From contig JBIKNC010000001.1 of the NCBI GenBank assembly GCA_044358925.1, positions 6,122-70,121 on the forward strand: a DNA stretch of 64,000 bases. The letters run 5' to 3'. The notes beneath the pieces were generated by a model. That model did no database searches and had not been told where the DNA came from. It saw only the letters and a program-made list of their open reading frames with translations. A program made the translations under genes and the position numbers. Source of the DNA: Rohdeia sp044358925. Lineage in GTDB: Bacteria; Planctomycetota; UBA1135; GCA-002686595. Below, piece after piece: positions 51,259-60,576 of the stretch (position 1 is the first letter of the stretch; each line of letters starts with the position of its first letter).

Positions 51259-54021
51259 TCAGCGCCGGCGGCGACCGCCGGGGCGCACCTCGCGTCCGTC
51301 GGCGCGCAGGTAGTGGAACACGGAGTCCTCGTGCTGGTCCTCGGAGGTCGAGAACTCGAGCTCGCGGGCGCTCTTCTGCTCGAGCTCCATGACCTCCTTC
51401 CAGTCGTTCTTCTTGAGCCAGTCGAGCGTGTCCGGGTGGACCGAGATCTCGATCTTGGTGAAGCCCTTCTGGGTGAGCGCGGAGCCGAGGCGACGCAGCA
51501 CGGCCTGAGCCTTGCTCTGCGCCGTGCGTCGGCGGCCCGTGCCGCGGCAGTACGAGCAGGCGTCGTACAGGAGCTTCGACAGCCCCGGTCCGAGGCGCTG
51601 GCGCGTCAGCTCGAGCAGACCGAACTGCGAGATGCGACCGACCTTGTTGCGGGCGCGATCCTCGTCGAGCTTCGCACAGAAGGCCTTCTCGACCTTGCGG
51701 CGGCTGGCGGGCCGCATCATGTCGATGAAGTCGACGACGATGATGCCGCCGAGGTCGCGCAACTTGATCTGGCGCGCAATCTCGGGCACGGCCTCGAGGT
51801 TCGCCTTGAGAGCGATGTCCTCGAAGTCGGCGCCTTCGTCGCGCGTGCGGCCGGAGTTCACGTCGATCGCGACGAGAGCTTCGGTCTGATCGAACACGAT
51901 CGAGCCGCCCGACGGCAGTTCGACGCGGCGCGAGAAGAGCTTCTCGAAGTCCGGCTCGATGCCGTGGGTGTGGAAGAGCGGCTTCGCGCCGTCGTGCAGT
52001 CGGATGCGGTCGAGATGCTCGGGCATGAGCTTCTCGGTGAACTCGCGCATCTCGTGATAGACCTTCTCGTCGTCGACGATGACGGCCTGTGTGCGCGACG
52101 AGAACAAGTCGCGCATCGTGCGGATCGCGATCGCCGACTCCTGATAGAGCGGCGCCGGATTGCGGCCGAGGACGAGGTTCTTCGAGAACGACTCCCACAC
52201 CTTCAAGAGGTAGTCGAGGTCGCGACGGATCTCTTCCTTCGTCTTGCCGACGCCGGCGGTGCGCACGATCACGCCCATGCCGGGCGGGATCTCGAGCGAG
52301 GTCAGGATGCGCTTCAAGCGCCGACGCTCGCGATCGTCTTCGATCTTGCGGCTCACGCCCGTCTTCTCGAGCGAAGGCATGAGCACCAGATAGCGCCCGG
52401 GGATCGAGATGAACGTCGTGAGCGTCGGGCCCTTGTCGCCGATCGCGTCCTTCGTGATCTGCGCGACGACCAGTTGGCCGCGCTTCAAGAGTTCCGAGAT
52501 GTTCTTGCGCTTGCGCCCGCGCGGCCGTGCACGGCCACCGCGATCGCGGTCGCCGCCCTTGCGCTTGCCGTCGCCGTCTTCGAGCGAATCCGTCGGCGCG
52601 CGTGTGTCGCCTTCCCAGTCGTCGGTGTCCGTGCGCGCCGTCAGGAGCTTCTCGAGGCGCCACTCCTCGTCGCCGTAGATCGGCATGACGTCGGACGCGT
52701 GCAGGAAGCCGTTGCGGCCCTGACCGAAGTCGACGAACGCAGCCCCGATCGCGTCCTCGATGTTGACGACGCGCCCGCGGTAGATGTCGTTGACGTACGA
52801 CGTGTGCTGCTCGACCGTCATCACGAGGTCGACGATGCGGCCGCTCTCCTCGACGACGACGCGCGTCTCCTCGGGATCGACGGCGTTGACCAGGATGAGC
52901 TGGTCCCGCTCGACGGCCGCCTGCTCGCGCACCGAGCGTTCGAGCGCAGCGTCGTCCTCGTCCTCGCGCGCCTTCTTGCGGCGGCGGCTCGAAGTCGGAC
53001 GTTCCTCGTCACTCGGTGCGGCGATGGCGTCGTCGACGGCGATCGGTGCCGCCGATTGGCGGCGCGGATCGACGTTGGCGAGATCGTCCTCTTCACCCGG
53101 GATCGCGTCGACCCACAGAGCACTGCTGCCCTGGCGACGGCGACCGCCGCGCCGACTCTTGCGGCCCTTCGCATCGCGATCCGCCGCCGCAGCCGAGCCG
53201 CCCGACGCAGCGCTCGGGCGCGAGCGCGTCGACGAGCGCGACCGCGTGCGAGCGGGCGCGTCGCCGTCGGTACGCGGCACTTCCTCGCCTTCGCGCCCCT
53301 TCTTGCGCCGCCGGCCGCCGCGGCTTCCGCGTCGCCGACGCTTGCGATCGGCGTCCGACCCATCGGCCCCGTCGACGCGCTCCGCGGCCGGGCTCTCCGA
53401 ACGCTCGCCGCCGTCTTCGTCCTGCTCGTCGTCGAAAGCGACGTCGTCGCCCTCGGCGTCGTGCGTGTGTGTGTCGACGCGCTCCGCGAGCGGGGCGCGA
53501 GCGGCCGTCGGCGCTTCAGGGCGCTCTTCTTCGGAGCGCCGCCGGCGACCGCGACCGCCGCGGCGACGGCGCGGACGGGTTTCGCCGTCGCGCGGCGCTG
53601 CGGCATCGTTCTCGAGCGGTGCCTCGCCGCGCGGTTCGCCCGCATCGAGATCGAGGTCGACCTCGTCGTCGAACGGGAGCGGAGCTTCGACGGCATCGAG
53701 TGCCGCCACGGGCTCGGCCGAGCGACGGCGACTGCGACTGCGTCGCGACCGTCGTCGAACCGGGTCGGCGTCCGCCGCGCCTTCCGGCGCTGCGTCAGCC
53801 GACGCCGCACCCAGCGGTGCATCGCCATCGGCGTCGAAGGACTCTCCGAAGGGCTCGCTGGGAGAATCGTTGGATTGGAAAGGATTGGAGTCGCCGAGTG
53901 CGTCGTCCCGCGCCGCATCGTGCGTCGCGAAGTCGTGACCGCCGCCGAAATCGGCGGAGGGCGCGGACTCGTCGCTCCCACCCCACGGGCCTTGCGGCCC
54001 GGAGTGAGGTTGATCGATCAT
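51259..54021 (-). CDS. rng: Ribonuclease E/G with long disordered N-terminal extension
   Basis: The 920-residue protein has the RNase E/G catalytic half from about residue 350. A start of the core at ERDQLILVNAVDPEETRV leads into an S1 domain (YRGRVVNIEDAIGAAFVDFG) interrupted by an acidic/basic insertion (DGKRKGGDRDRGGRARPRG). The 5' sensor/RNase H-like part follows, with catalytic aspartates in LVAIDVNSG (~720) and GIIVVDFIDM (~762), and the zinc-link CSYC (~822). The first ~340 residues are low-complexity, alternating acidic and Arg-rich tracts (RRRSRRSRSRRRS, RRRRGGRGRRRR), probably a disordered RNA-binding scaffold. In E. coli the scaffold is C-terminal; here it is N-terminal. The ATG lies in a plausible position. 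It is upstream of rplU, as often seen. Confidence 0.95.
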   Translation of the reverse strand: MIDQPHSGPQGPWGGSDESAPSADFGGGHDFATHDAARDDALGDSNPFQSNDSPSEPFGESFDADGDAPLGAASADAAPEGAADADPVRRRSRRSRSRRRSAEPVAALDAVEAPLPFDDEVDLDLDAGEPRGEAPLENDAAAPRDGETRPRRRRGGRGRRRRSEEERPEAPTAARAPLAERVDTHTHDAEGDDVAFDDEQDEDGGERSESPAAERVDGADGSDADRKRRRRGSRGGRRRKKGREGEEVPRTDGDAPARTRSRSSTRSRPSAASGGSAAAADRDAKGRKSRRGGRRRQGSSALWVDAIPGEEDDLANVDPRRQSAAPIAVDDAIAAPSDEERPTSSRRRKKAREDEDDAALERSVREQAAVERDQLILVNAVDPEETRVVVEESGRIVDLVMTVEQHTSYVNDIYRGRVVNIEDAIGAAFVDFGQGRNGFLHASDVMPIYGDEEWRLEKLLTARTDTDDWEGDTRAPTDSLEDGDGKRKGGDRDRGGRARPRGRKRKNISELLKRGQLVVAQITKDAIGDKGPTLTTFISIPGRYLVLMPSLEKTGVSRKIEDDRERRRLKRILTSLEIPPGMGVIVRTAGVGKTKEEIRRDLDYLLKVWESFSKNLVLGRNPAPLYQESAIAIRTMRDLFSSRTQAVIVDDEKVYHEMREFTEKLMPEHLDRIRLHDGAKPLFHTHGIEPDFEKLFSRRVELPSGGSIVFDQTEALVAIDVNSGRTRDEGADFEDIALKANLEAVPEIARQIKLRDLGGIIVVDFIDMMRPASRRKVEKAFCAKLDEDRARNKVGRISQFGLLELTRQRLGPGLSKLLYDACSYCRGTGRRRTAQSKAQAVLRRLGSALTQKGFTKIEISVHPDTLDWLKKNDWKEVMELEQKSARELEFSTSEDQHEDSVFHYLRADGREVRPGGRRRR

Positions 54022-54447
54022 GGTTGTGAAGAGCGATCGCGCGCGTGTGCGCAGCGATCGGCGCGCCCGCTCGGGCGCGTCTCTCAGGTTCGCGTTGGGT
54101 CCCACCCCGGCGGACCGCACCGAGCGACACGGGCGCGTTCGCATCCAGCGGGACGTAGGCCCGGCGGGACGGAGACGACCGTGTGGCGCGGTGCGCGAAC
54201 GGCCGCGTCGCGCGCGAGCACCACCCACACATCGGGATGGTCGGCTCGCAGCAGCGCGGGTGACGTTCGCACCGGGCGGGAGAGCTTGAGGTCGGCCGGC
54301 GCTCGGGCTCGCCCGGATCGCTCGACTGCACTCGGCCGCGACACACGTCGCGGTCAGCGGGCAGGATAGCCCGCTCGTCAGGGGATCTTGGCACAGCGAA
54401 GGCCCGCGGTGCCGATTCGGGTGCGGAAACTTCGCGGGCAAAGCGAC
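54022..54447. other. Leader/promoter region upstream of the RNase E/G gene
   Basis: This 426-base stretch lies between the pil-operon terminator and the RNase E/G start. No coding sequence was seen. Autoregulatory 5' leaders are known for RNase E genes; whether one exists here cannot be told. Confidence 0.45.
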
Positions 54448-54480
54448 GCGGGCCCGCTCCGGCGTCCGGAGCGGGCCCGC
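54448..54480 (-). terminator. Terminator of the pilMNOQ operon
   Basis: A perfect 15-bp stem (GCGGGCCCGCTCCGG and its complement) with a 3-base loop begins 14 bases past the pilQ stop. A GTCGCTTTG stretch follows on the minus strand. Confidence 0.82.
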
Positions 54481-54493
54481 GTCTCGCTCGAAA

Positions 54494-56338
54494 TCAGTCC
54501 TGCGCGAAGGTCGAGACGTCGACGTCGGTCGCCGGCGCCTGGAGCGGCTGCTCGCGCGACGGCATGCCCTCGTCACCGAAGAGCAGCTTCTCGAGCTTCT
54601 CGGAGTACTCGCCCTTGCGGCGGTCGAGTTCGCGACGCAACAGGGCGTCGGAGTCGTTCGAGCTGCGGACGATCGTCGGCGTGACGAACACCATCAGCGT
54701 GCGGCGCTCCTTGGTCTCCTCCGTGTGCGAGAAGAGGTACTTGAGGAGCGGGATCGATCCGAGGATCGGCACCTTGGACTTCGTCTCGCGTTCCGAGTCG
54801 GTCGAGAGGCCGCCGATGACGGCCGTCTGACCCGACTCGAGCATCATCGAGGTCACGATCGTCGAGGAACGCACGCGCGGGAGCGCGATCGAACCTTCCG
54901 CGCCGCCGGCGCCGACCGTGAACACGTCGAAGCCCTCCGGTGCGAGGCTCGAGTCACCCGTGCCCGAGAGGCTGGTCTCCTTCGGGATCACTTCGAGCGT
55001 CATGTCGTTCGTGCCCGGGATCACGTTGCAGCGGATCAGGAGCTGGAAGCCGACGTCGACCGGCGACTCGTCCGCCTCCTGGACCGACAGGTTCAAGCCG
55101 CCGGCCTGACCCTGTTCGGTGCGCGCTTCCGCGTAGCGGATCGTCTCACCGACGAAGATCGTCGCGGCGCGGCCGTCGAGGGCGACGAGTTTCGGCGCCT
55201 GGACGACTTCGCTCTTCACGTCGCGCTGGATGGCGCGCAGCGTCGCGGCCAGCGTCGTGAAGTTGAGTGCACCGAAGACGGTGTTCGGCGACGTGACGCC
55301 GCCGGCGAAGCCGATGACGTCTTCGGCGAACGGTCCCTCGCCGGTGTCGCTCGCGAGCAGGCCGTCCTCCCAGCCGCCGCCGCCCATCTCGAACGGGAAG
55401 CTGATCGGGACCTGGCTGCCGCTCACCGAGGCGCGCGGACCGAAGTCACCGAAGTCGACGCCGAGGTCCCACAGGTCCGAGTTCGTCGTCGAGACGAACT
55501 TGACGTCGATGAAGATCTGAGCCGGCTCGATGTCGAGGCGCGCCACGACGTCCTTGATGTACGACTGCACCTGTTCGGTGTCGCGCACGATCAGAACGTT
55601 GCGTTCCTCGACGTAGTGCAGTTGGCCGTTCGCCGAGAGCGAGCGCCGCAGCGCTTCGATCACCGGGAAGTCCTCCTCCATGTTGCCGGTCGCCGGCTTG
55701 TACGAGCCCGCAGCGAACTCGCTGTTCATGACGGGCACGAACGTCGAACGCGGGCGCAGGTAGCGCAGTTGGTAGCTGCTGACCACCATCTGGTCCTCGA
55801 GCGACTTCGGATCGACGACGCGCAGGATGCCCCGGCGGTCCTCGACGACGACGAAGCCGAGTGTCTTGACGGCGACTTCGAGCGCGTCGCGCCACGGCAC
55901 CTTCGAGAGGCGCAGCGTGAGCGTGCCCGAGACCTCGGGCGCGACGACGATGTTCGCACCGCTGACGCGGCTGATCGTGTCGATCACCTCGGTCAGGTTG
56001 GCGTTGACGAACGCGAACTCGACGCGCTCCGGGCGCGAGATGGCGAGCACCCCGGCGGTGCGCTCTTCCACGATGCAGCCCGCGCTCTCCGCGGCCAGCT
56101 CGAGGACTTCGCGCCACGGCACGTCCGTCAGGTTGAGCGAGATCGGAGTCTCGGCCTCCTGCAGGACGACGAGGTTCGCTCCGGAGCGTTCGCGGAGGAA
56201 CTCCACGACCTCCTGGAGTTGCCGGCCGTCGACGCGAATCGAGACCCGCGCGTCGGGATCGGGCGCCTGCGCGTGTGCCGCGCCGGCGAAGGTGAGGATC
56301 GCTGCGAATGCAGCGATCGCGTAGCGGATCGAGTTCAT
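54494..56338 (-). CDS. pilQ: Type IV pilus secretin PilQ
   Basis: The 614-residue protein has a signal peptide (RYAIAAFAAILTFAGAAHAQA), two tandem STN/N0-like domains with the parallel motifs ISLNLTDVPWREVLELAAESAG and GTLTLRLSKVPWRDALEVAVKT, a NolW-type domain, and the secretin core. The core ends VPILGSIPLLKYLFSHTEETK and RRTLMVFVTPTIV, the diagnostic secretin signature. It would form the 12-14-mer outer-membrane pore for the pilus. No AMIN domain is obvious and it lacks a lipobox. The ATG at 56338 gives the signal peptide; a GTG at 56383 overlapping the upstream stop would add 15 residues. Last gene of pilM-N-O-Q. Confidence 0.95.
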   Translation of the reverse strand: MNSIRYAIAAFAAILTFAGAAHAQAPDPDARVSIRVDGRQLQEVVEFLRERSGANLVVLQEAETPISLNLTDVPWREVLELAAESAGCIVEERTAGVLAISRPERVEFAFVNANLTEVIDTISRVSGANIVVAPEVSGTLTLRLSKVPWRDALEVAVKTLGFVVVEDRRGILRVVDPKSLEDQMVVSSYQLRYLRPRSTFVPVMNSEFAAGSYKPATGNMEEDFPVIEALRRSLSANGQLHYVEERNVLIVRDTEQVQSYIKDVVARLDIEPAQIFIDVKFVSTTNSDLWDLGVDFGDFGPRASVSGSQVPISFPFEMGGGGWEDGLLASDTGEGPFAEDVIGFAGGVTSPNTVFGALNFTTLAATLRAIQRDVKSEVVQAPKLVALDGRAATIFVGETIRYAEARTEQGQAGGLNLSVQEADESPVDVGFQLLIRCNVIPGTNDMTLEVIPKETSLSGTGDSSLAPEGFDVFTVGAGGAEGSIALPRVRSSTIVTSMMLESGQTAVIGGLSTDSERETKSKVPILGSIPLLKYLFSHTEETKERRTLMVFVTPTIVRSSNDSDALLRRELDRRKGEYSEKLEKLLFGDEGMPSREQPLQAPATDVDVSTFAQD

Positions 56339-56379
56339 GGGAGGGAGATGGGTGCCTCGGAGGACCTTCCGGAGGTGGT

Positions 56380-57813
56380 TCACTGACTCAGCGGTCGAGT
56401 CAACTTGACTTCCTGGTAGACGAAGCCGAGCTGATCGCGCTCGATCGACACCAGCAGGAGGTCGGGCGCCACGAGCTCACCGGGCGCGAACGTGCGACCG
56501 TTGATGAGCGCGACACGTTTGTCGGGACCGAGGTCCACGACACCACGCACGTCGAGCGGCAACTTGGCGAACTCGAGCACGGCCTGGGCCATGTGCTCGT
56601 AGTCGCGCAACTGAGTGACGTAGGGCTTGCGCTGCGGATCGCTCTCGGCCGCGGCAAGACGCCCTTCGATGCCTGCGAAGGCCTCGAGCGCGAGTTGGTA
56701 CTCGCTGAGTTCGAGGTGACTGTGCATCGTCTCGACCGCTTGGCGCAGCACGGCGATCGGGACCTGTTGGTCGTCGGTCTCCGCCAACGACCGCCGGATG
56801 CGCGTGATCTCGTCGAGCACTTCCAGGCGGAATCGTTGTTTGGCGGGCAGGAACAGGAGTCGGCCTTCGCTCTCGACGCGGCGCGCCTCCTCCTCCAGAC
56901 CCGTCAGATCCTTCTCGAGCAGACTGCGCGACTCGATGTCGGCGATCAGGTTGTCCGCCTGCCGCCACTTCTCGAGCAACTCGACCGCGGCCTGCGTGCG
57001 TGCGACCAAGTCCTCGACGAGATAGATCTGCTTCTCGATCGAGAGGACGAGTTCGCCGGGACCGAGGTTGGCCGGCATGCGCGGATCGACCCACGGGTCG
57101 CGGCGCTGACGGTCGCCCTTGTAGTCGTAGGCCGGGATCGACATCTCGCGCTGACGCGCGGAGATCTCGGTCGCGAGCAGGTCGCGCTTGCGCTCGTAGC
57201 CTTCGATGTCGACGCGGCTGGATGCCGAACGCGGGCGGTAGACGTACGTCTCCACCTCCATCTCGACCTCGTGCCGCGCTTCGATCGCCTCGTCGGTGAG
57301 TTCGGCGTCGTAGCTGTCGCGCTTCGCTGCGGTGAGCTTGAACGACGGCACGCGCATCAGTCGCTCGTGACTCTCGACGCGGTCGAGGAAGTCGAGCATC
57401 TGGAACGCGTTGGCGTCGAACTTGATCTTGTAGGCGACCTTCTCGAAGTCGTCCTTCTCCTTCTTGTTGCGCGACGTGCTGGCCTTCGTGAGATCGTCGA
57501 TGCTCGAGATCTTCACGCCGGAGCGCTCCTCGAACTCGCGCAGCGTGCGCACGAAGTTCAGGATGTCCTCGTCGTTCGGCAGGATGCGGCGCGCGACTTC
57601 GTCGGTCTCGCGGCGCAGGATGACTTCGCGTTCGAGTCCGTTCGTCTTGCCGATCTTGGCGCGTGCCTGATCGATCTGGCCGACGACCTCGACGACTTCG
57701 GTGCGCAACTTCTCGATCTGGTCCTTCTGCAACCAGACGAGTGTTCCGAGCAGCGCCGCACACGCGACGCCGACTCCGGTGATCACGAGGATGCGTTTCT
57801 TGGCTTCCATCAC
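56380..57813 (-). CDS. pilO: PilO-PilP-like fusion of the pilus alignment complex
   Basis: The 477-residue product begins with a membrane helix (ILVITGVGVACAALLGTLVWL) and a coiled-coil plus ferredoxin-like domain (FEERSGVKISSIDDL; VAYKIKFDANAFQMLDFLDRVES), as in PilO, over residues 1-200. A long helical segment follows (~265-390). The C-terminal ~80 residues (VRGVVDLGPDKRVALINGRTF, APDLLLVSIERDQLGFVYQEVKLTRPL) resemble the beta domain of PilP, which binds PilQ. PilO is usually ~200 residues and PilP ~180, so this looks like a fusion; no separate pilP is in the operon and PilP's lipidation is lost. The GTG start overlaps pilN in GTGA; an ATG one codon on is also possible. Confidence 0.85.
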   Translation of the reverse strand: MMEAKKRILVITGVGVACAALLGTLVWLQKDQIEKLRTEVVEVVGQIDQARAKIGKTNGLEREVILRRETDEVARRILPNDEDILNFVRTLREFEERSGVKISSIDDLTKASTSRNKKEKDDFEKVAYKIKFDANAFQMLDFLDRVESHERLMRVPSFKLTAAKRDSYDAELTDEAIEARHEVEMEVETYVYRPRSASSRVDIEGYERKRDLLATEISARQREMSIPAYDYKGDRQRRDPWVDPRMPANLGPGELVLSIEKQIYLVEDLVARTQAAVELLEKWRQADNLIADIESRSLLEKDLTGLEEEARRVESEGRLLFLPAKQRFRLEVLDEITRIRRSLAETDDQQVPIAVLRQAVETMHSHLELSEYQLALEAFAGIEGRLAAAESDPQRKPYVTQLRDYEHMAQAVLEFAKLPLDVRGVVDLGPDKRVALINGRTFAPGELVAPDLLLVSIERDQLGFVYQEVKLTRPLSQ

Positions 57814-58478
57814 TTGCGCTCCTGCGGGGGCTGCAGTTGCAGGTCGAGGGTGAAGGAGAAGATCTCGGACGGGATGAGACCTTCGTCCTCTTCCGCGACG
57901 CGACCGGTCGGCGGAGCCGGCGGGTTGAAGCCGTTCGCGAAGTCGGAGCGCGTCAGGTCTTCGAAGAAGTTCGCGACGAGGCCGAAGTTCGGCGAGCCGC
58001 TGTAGCCCTCGGCGCGGAACGTGCCGCCCGAGGTCGGTGTCTTGTTGCGGCCGCTGGTACCGACCTGCTGGACGACGTTCAGGTTGTTGAGCCAGATCAA
58101 GTAGCTCTCACCGCGCGGCGCTTCGCCGCTGCGGCCTTCGCCGCCGCTGTTGATGACGTCGACGAGTTGGTCGACCTTCTCGGTCCAGTTCACGCGGCCC
58201 GTCGTGATCTCGGCCAGCGTGCCTTCGCGCGACTCGAACAGCTTGTTCTCGGCCACGAGGTCCTCGTGGTAGTCGAGCTGCGGTTTCAGCGACGCGAGGT
58301 CGCTCTGCTTGATCTCGAGTTCGTGCCCGACGTTCGACTTCGTTCCGAAGAACAGCGAGCCGAGCCACGCGAGGAGAACGGCGTTGACCGTCACGGCCGC
58401 GCCGATGGCGGCGAACGTCTGCGCCGGCGTGCGGCGCTGCCGGACGAACTCTTCCGGCAAGAGGTTGATGAGGATCAT
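57810..58478 (-). CDS. pilN: Type IV pilus assembly protein PilN
   Basis: The 222-residue protein begins MILINLLPEEFVRQRR, the conserved N-terminal motif that binds PilM. It continues through a membrane helix (AVTVNAVLLAWLGSLFF), a coiled-coil (LEIKQSDLASLKPQLDYHEDLV) and a periplasmic ferredoxin-like domain. The last ~25 residues extend beyond typical PilN. It links cytoplasmic PilM to PilO in the alignment complex. The ATG overlaps pilM's stop in ATGA, and the end overlaps pilO by 4 bases, so the operon is tightly coupled. Confidence 0.93.
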   Translation of the reverse strand: MILINLLPEEFVRQRRTPAQTFAAIGAAVTVNAVLLAWLGSLFFGTKSNVGHELEIKQSDLASLKPQLDYHEDLVAENKLFESREGTLAEITTGRVNWTEKVDQLVDVINSGGEGRSGEAPRGESYLIWLNNLNVVQQVGTSGRNKTPTSGGTFRAEGYSGSPNFGLVANFFEDLTRSDFANGFNPPAPPTGRVAEEDEGLIPSEIFSFTLDLQLQPPQERK

Positions 58479-59515
58479 GCTGCCAGCACCCGGACCGCGA
58501 GGCCCATGGCGACCGCGAGCGAAGCGCTGCTCGATTCGAGTGCAGCCACGTCGACGCGATCGGAGTCGACCACCATCCCCTCGAGAGGGTTCCACAGCGT
58601 CGCGCTGCGTCCGGTGGCTTGTTCGATGTATGCAACCGCACCCGGCGCGAGCACGCCGCCGCCGGAGAGCTTCACCTCGTCGACACGCACACCTTCGCGG
58701 TTCTCCACGAAGTCGAGCGACAGGTTGAGTTCGGCGACGAGGTCTTCGAGGACCGGCCCGATCGTGCGGCTGACCTCGATCTCGCGTTCACCGGGGTTGC
58801 ACTTGAGAGCCTCGGCGTCCGCCTCGTCCATGTTGAGGCGACGGCTGATGGCCTTGGTCATGTCCATGCCGCCGATGCCGATCTCGCGGCTGAAGCACGT
58901 CTCGCCGCCGCGCAGCACGTTGATCTGCGTGCGCGATGCACCGACGTCGACGAGCGCGGTCGCGACGCCGTCCGTGTTCGCCACTTCGGCGCCGGAGTTC
59001 AGGCGCGCCTGTTCCCAAGCGTTCGCGAGTGCGAATGCGTCGACGTCGACCGCGAGCGGTACGAGCCCGTGGCTCGCGACCTGCTGCAGACGGCCGTGGA
59101 CGACGCCCTTCTGGCACCCGACCGCGACGACGCCGATCTTCTCGCCGTCCGATTCACCGGAAGGCGCGTGAGCGAGCTTCTGGCAATCGAAGACGAGGTC
59201 TTCGGTCGCGAAGGGGAAGTACTTGTCGCTCTCGAGCTCGATCGCTTGTCGAACTTCGGGCAACGACATCGGCACCATCGCGAGGTAACGCACGACCACC
59301 GACTGACCGGCGATCGACGTGACCACTTGTCTGGCGCGGATGCCGCCGGCGGAGAGCAACTCCCCCACGGCCGCTTCGCGACTCGACGCATCGCGCAAGG
59401 CGAGGCGTGCGAAGCCGCTGATCACGGGACCGGCGGGTTCGAGAGTGATCTCGATCGCCTTGAGGTACTGACTGCCGAGGTCGAGACCGACGACGCTCTT
59501 CTGTTTACGGAACAC
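58475..59515 (-). CDS. pilM: Type IV pilus assembly protein PilM (actin-like)
   Basis: The 346-residue protein has the FtsA/PilM ASKHA fold. Phosphate-1 is GLDLGSQYLKAIEI, a middle motif is FDCQKLAHAP, and ALVDVGASRTQINVLRGG (phosphate-2) and VKLSGGGVLAPGAVAYIE (adenosine) follow. PilM forms a cytoplasmic ring with ATP and binds PilN's N-terminus and PilB. The GTG start follows an SD-like AGGGGG by 8 bases; a longer upstream frame is unlikely. First gene of pilM-N-O-Q. Confidence 0.95.
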   Translation of the reverse strand: MFRKQKSVVGLDLGSQYLKAIEITLEPAGPVISGFARLALRDASSREAAVGELLSAGGIRARQVVTSIAGQSVVVRYLAMVPMSLPEVRQAIELESDKYFPFATEDLVFDCQKLAHAPSGESDGEKIGVVAVGCQKGVVHGRLQQVASHGLVPLAVDVDAFALANAWEQARLNSGAEVANTDGVATALVDVGASRTQINVLRGGETCFSREIGIGGMDMTKAISRRLNMDEADAEALKCNPGEREIEVSRTIGPVLEDLVAELNLSLDFVENREGVRVDEVKLSGGGVLAPGAVAYIEQATGRSATLWNPLEGMVVDSDRVDVAALESSSASLAVAMGLAVRVLAA

Positions 59516-59765
59516 GAAGGAACCCCCTGGGTACCGCGGGCGGACGAATGCCCAACCGCTGGACACGTTCGGGGTCCCTTTCGACAGCGGTGCGCGGGCC
59601 GCATGAGGTCAGTGCCGAGCTTCGTCGGCTCACGACCGGATCCGCGTCAGGAGCGGGACGTCGCGCGGCCCCAAGGCCTTGCGCCCGTGCCGACGCGGCG
59701 CGGAGGACGAGGCGCGCGCTGGGCCGCCGTACGGCCCGGAACGTCGACGGCGCCGAGGCCGGCGG
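59516..59765. promoter_or_regulatory. Upstream region of the pilM operon
   Basis: The 250 bases between the HPr stop and pilM contain a weak 6-bp hairpin (59721-59737) after HPr and the pilM ribosome binding site near 59523-59528. The pilM operon promoter is expected here. Confidence 0.45.
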
Positions 59766-60053
59766 TCAGGACAGGGCTTCGCCGAAGCCGTTGGCGAAGA
59801 GCTGCTCGAGCGCTCCGATCAACTCGGCGGCGTCCGGGCCGCGCGCTTCGACCGACAGGACGGCTCCTTGCGAGGCGTCGAGTGTCATCAACTCGAGGAT
59901 GCTCTTGCCGTTGACCGTGCGGCCATGGAACGAGATCGCGACGGTCGAACGGTGGCGCAGCGCGAGGGTCACGACGGCATGGCACGGCCGTGCGTGCAAG
60001 CCACTCGCGTTGACCACGCGCAACGTCCCGGTCGAGTGCGGTTCGGCGTTCAC
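59766..60053 (-). CDS. ptsH: HPr-like phosphocarrier protein
   Basis: The 95-residue protein has the phosphorylated His20 in NASGLHARPCH and Ser51 in NGKSILELMTL, the regulatory-serine site of HPr. The usual length is 85-90. No EI, permease EII or HPr kinase gene is in the window. The gene lies 28 bases after the EIIA-like gene, a combination typical of the nitrogen-related PTS (PTS-Ntr), which signals rather than transports. The start is GTG. Confidence 0.93.
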   Translation of the reverse strand: MNAEPHSTGTLRVVNASGLHARPCHAVVTLALRHRSTVAISFHGRTVNGKSILELMTLDASQGAVLSVEARGPDAAELIGALEQLFANGFGEALS

Positions 60054-60081
60054 GCGGCGGCGGCGGACGTGTGCATGACGC

Positions 60082-60576
60082 TCACGCTCCGCCCATCTCC
60101 TTGAGGAGATCGACGAGCTGCGTGCGATTCGTCGCGGCGAGAGCGAAGCGCCGGAAGTCCTCCTTCCGAGCGATGCGGCTGACCCAACGCATGACCTCGA
60201 GGTGGCGTTCGCCGTCGTGCTCCGAAGTCTCGGCCGGCGGTCGGAAGACGGCGAAGACGATGCGCACGGGCGCGCCGTCGATCGAACGCCAGGCGATCTC
60301 GTGCTTCGCGACCGAGAGCGAGAGCACCGCGGCCTCGAGCCCCGGGAGAACGACGTGCGGGATCGCGACGCTCGAGCCGACGCTCGTCGAGGCGAGCTTC
60401 TCCCGCTCGATCAGGACCCGAACGGCAGGCTTCGCGAGTTCCGCCGCCAGCACCTTCGCCTTCACGAGGTTCGCGACGATCTCGTCGAAGACCTCCGGCT
60501 GCTCCTTGCCTTTGAGCCCGACCGAGCACGCCGAGGGTTTGAAGTGCTTCCAGTAGAGCGACGTCTCGGTCGTCAT
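60082..60576 (-). CDS. ptsN: PTS EIIA-Ntr-like (PtsN) regulatory protein
   Basis: The 164-residue product has the EIIA fold of the fructose/nitrogen class. The phosphorylated His74 lies in SVGSSVAIPHVVLPGL. Other recognisable parts are REKLASTSVG and the C-terminal helix DFRRFALAATNRTQLVDLL. PtsN receives phosphate from HPr-type carriers and regulates nitrogen, potassium and envelope stress functions in proteobacteria. The ATG at 60576 is preferred; a longer frame adds about 23 residues without family similarity. Sits between hpf and ptsH. No membrane EIIBC is present. Confidence 0.9.
   Translation of the reverse strand: MTTETSLYWKHFKPSACSVGLKGKEQPEVFDEIVANLVKAKVLAAELAKPAVRVLIEREKLASTSVGSSVAIPHVVLPGLEAAVLSLSVAKHEIAWRSIDGAPVRIVFAVFRPPAETSEHDGERHLEVMRWVSRIARKEDFRRFALAATNRTQLVDLLKEMGGA

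Noticed and set aside
51313..54369. A 1018-codon plus-strand frame opposite the RNase E/G gene
   Set aside because: The minus strand encodes unmistakable RNase E/G motifs; the plus frame has low-complexity composition only.
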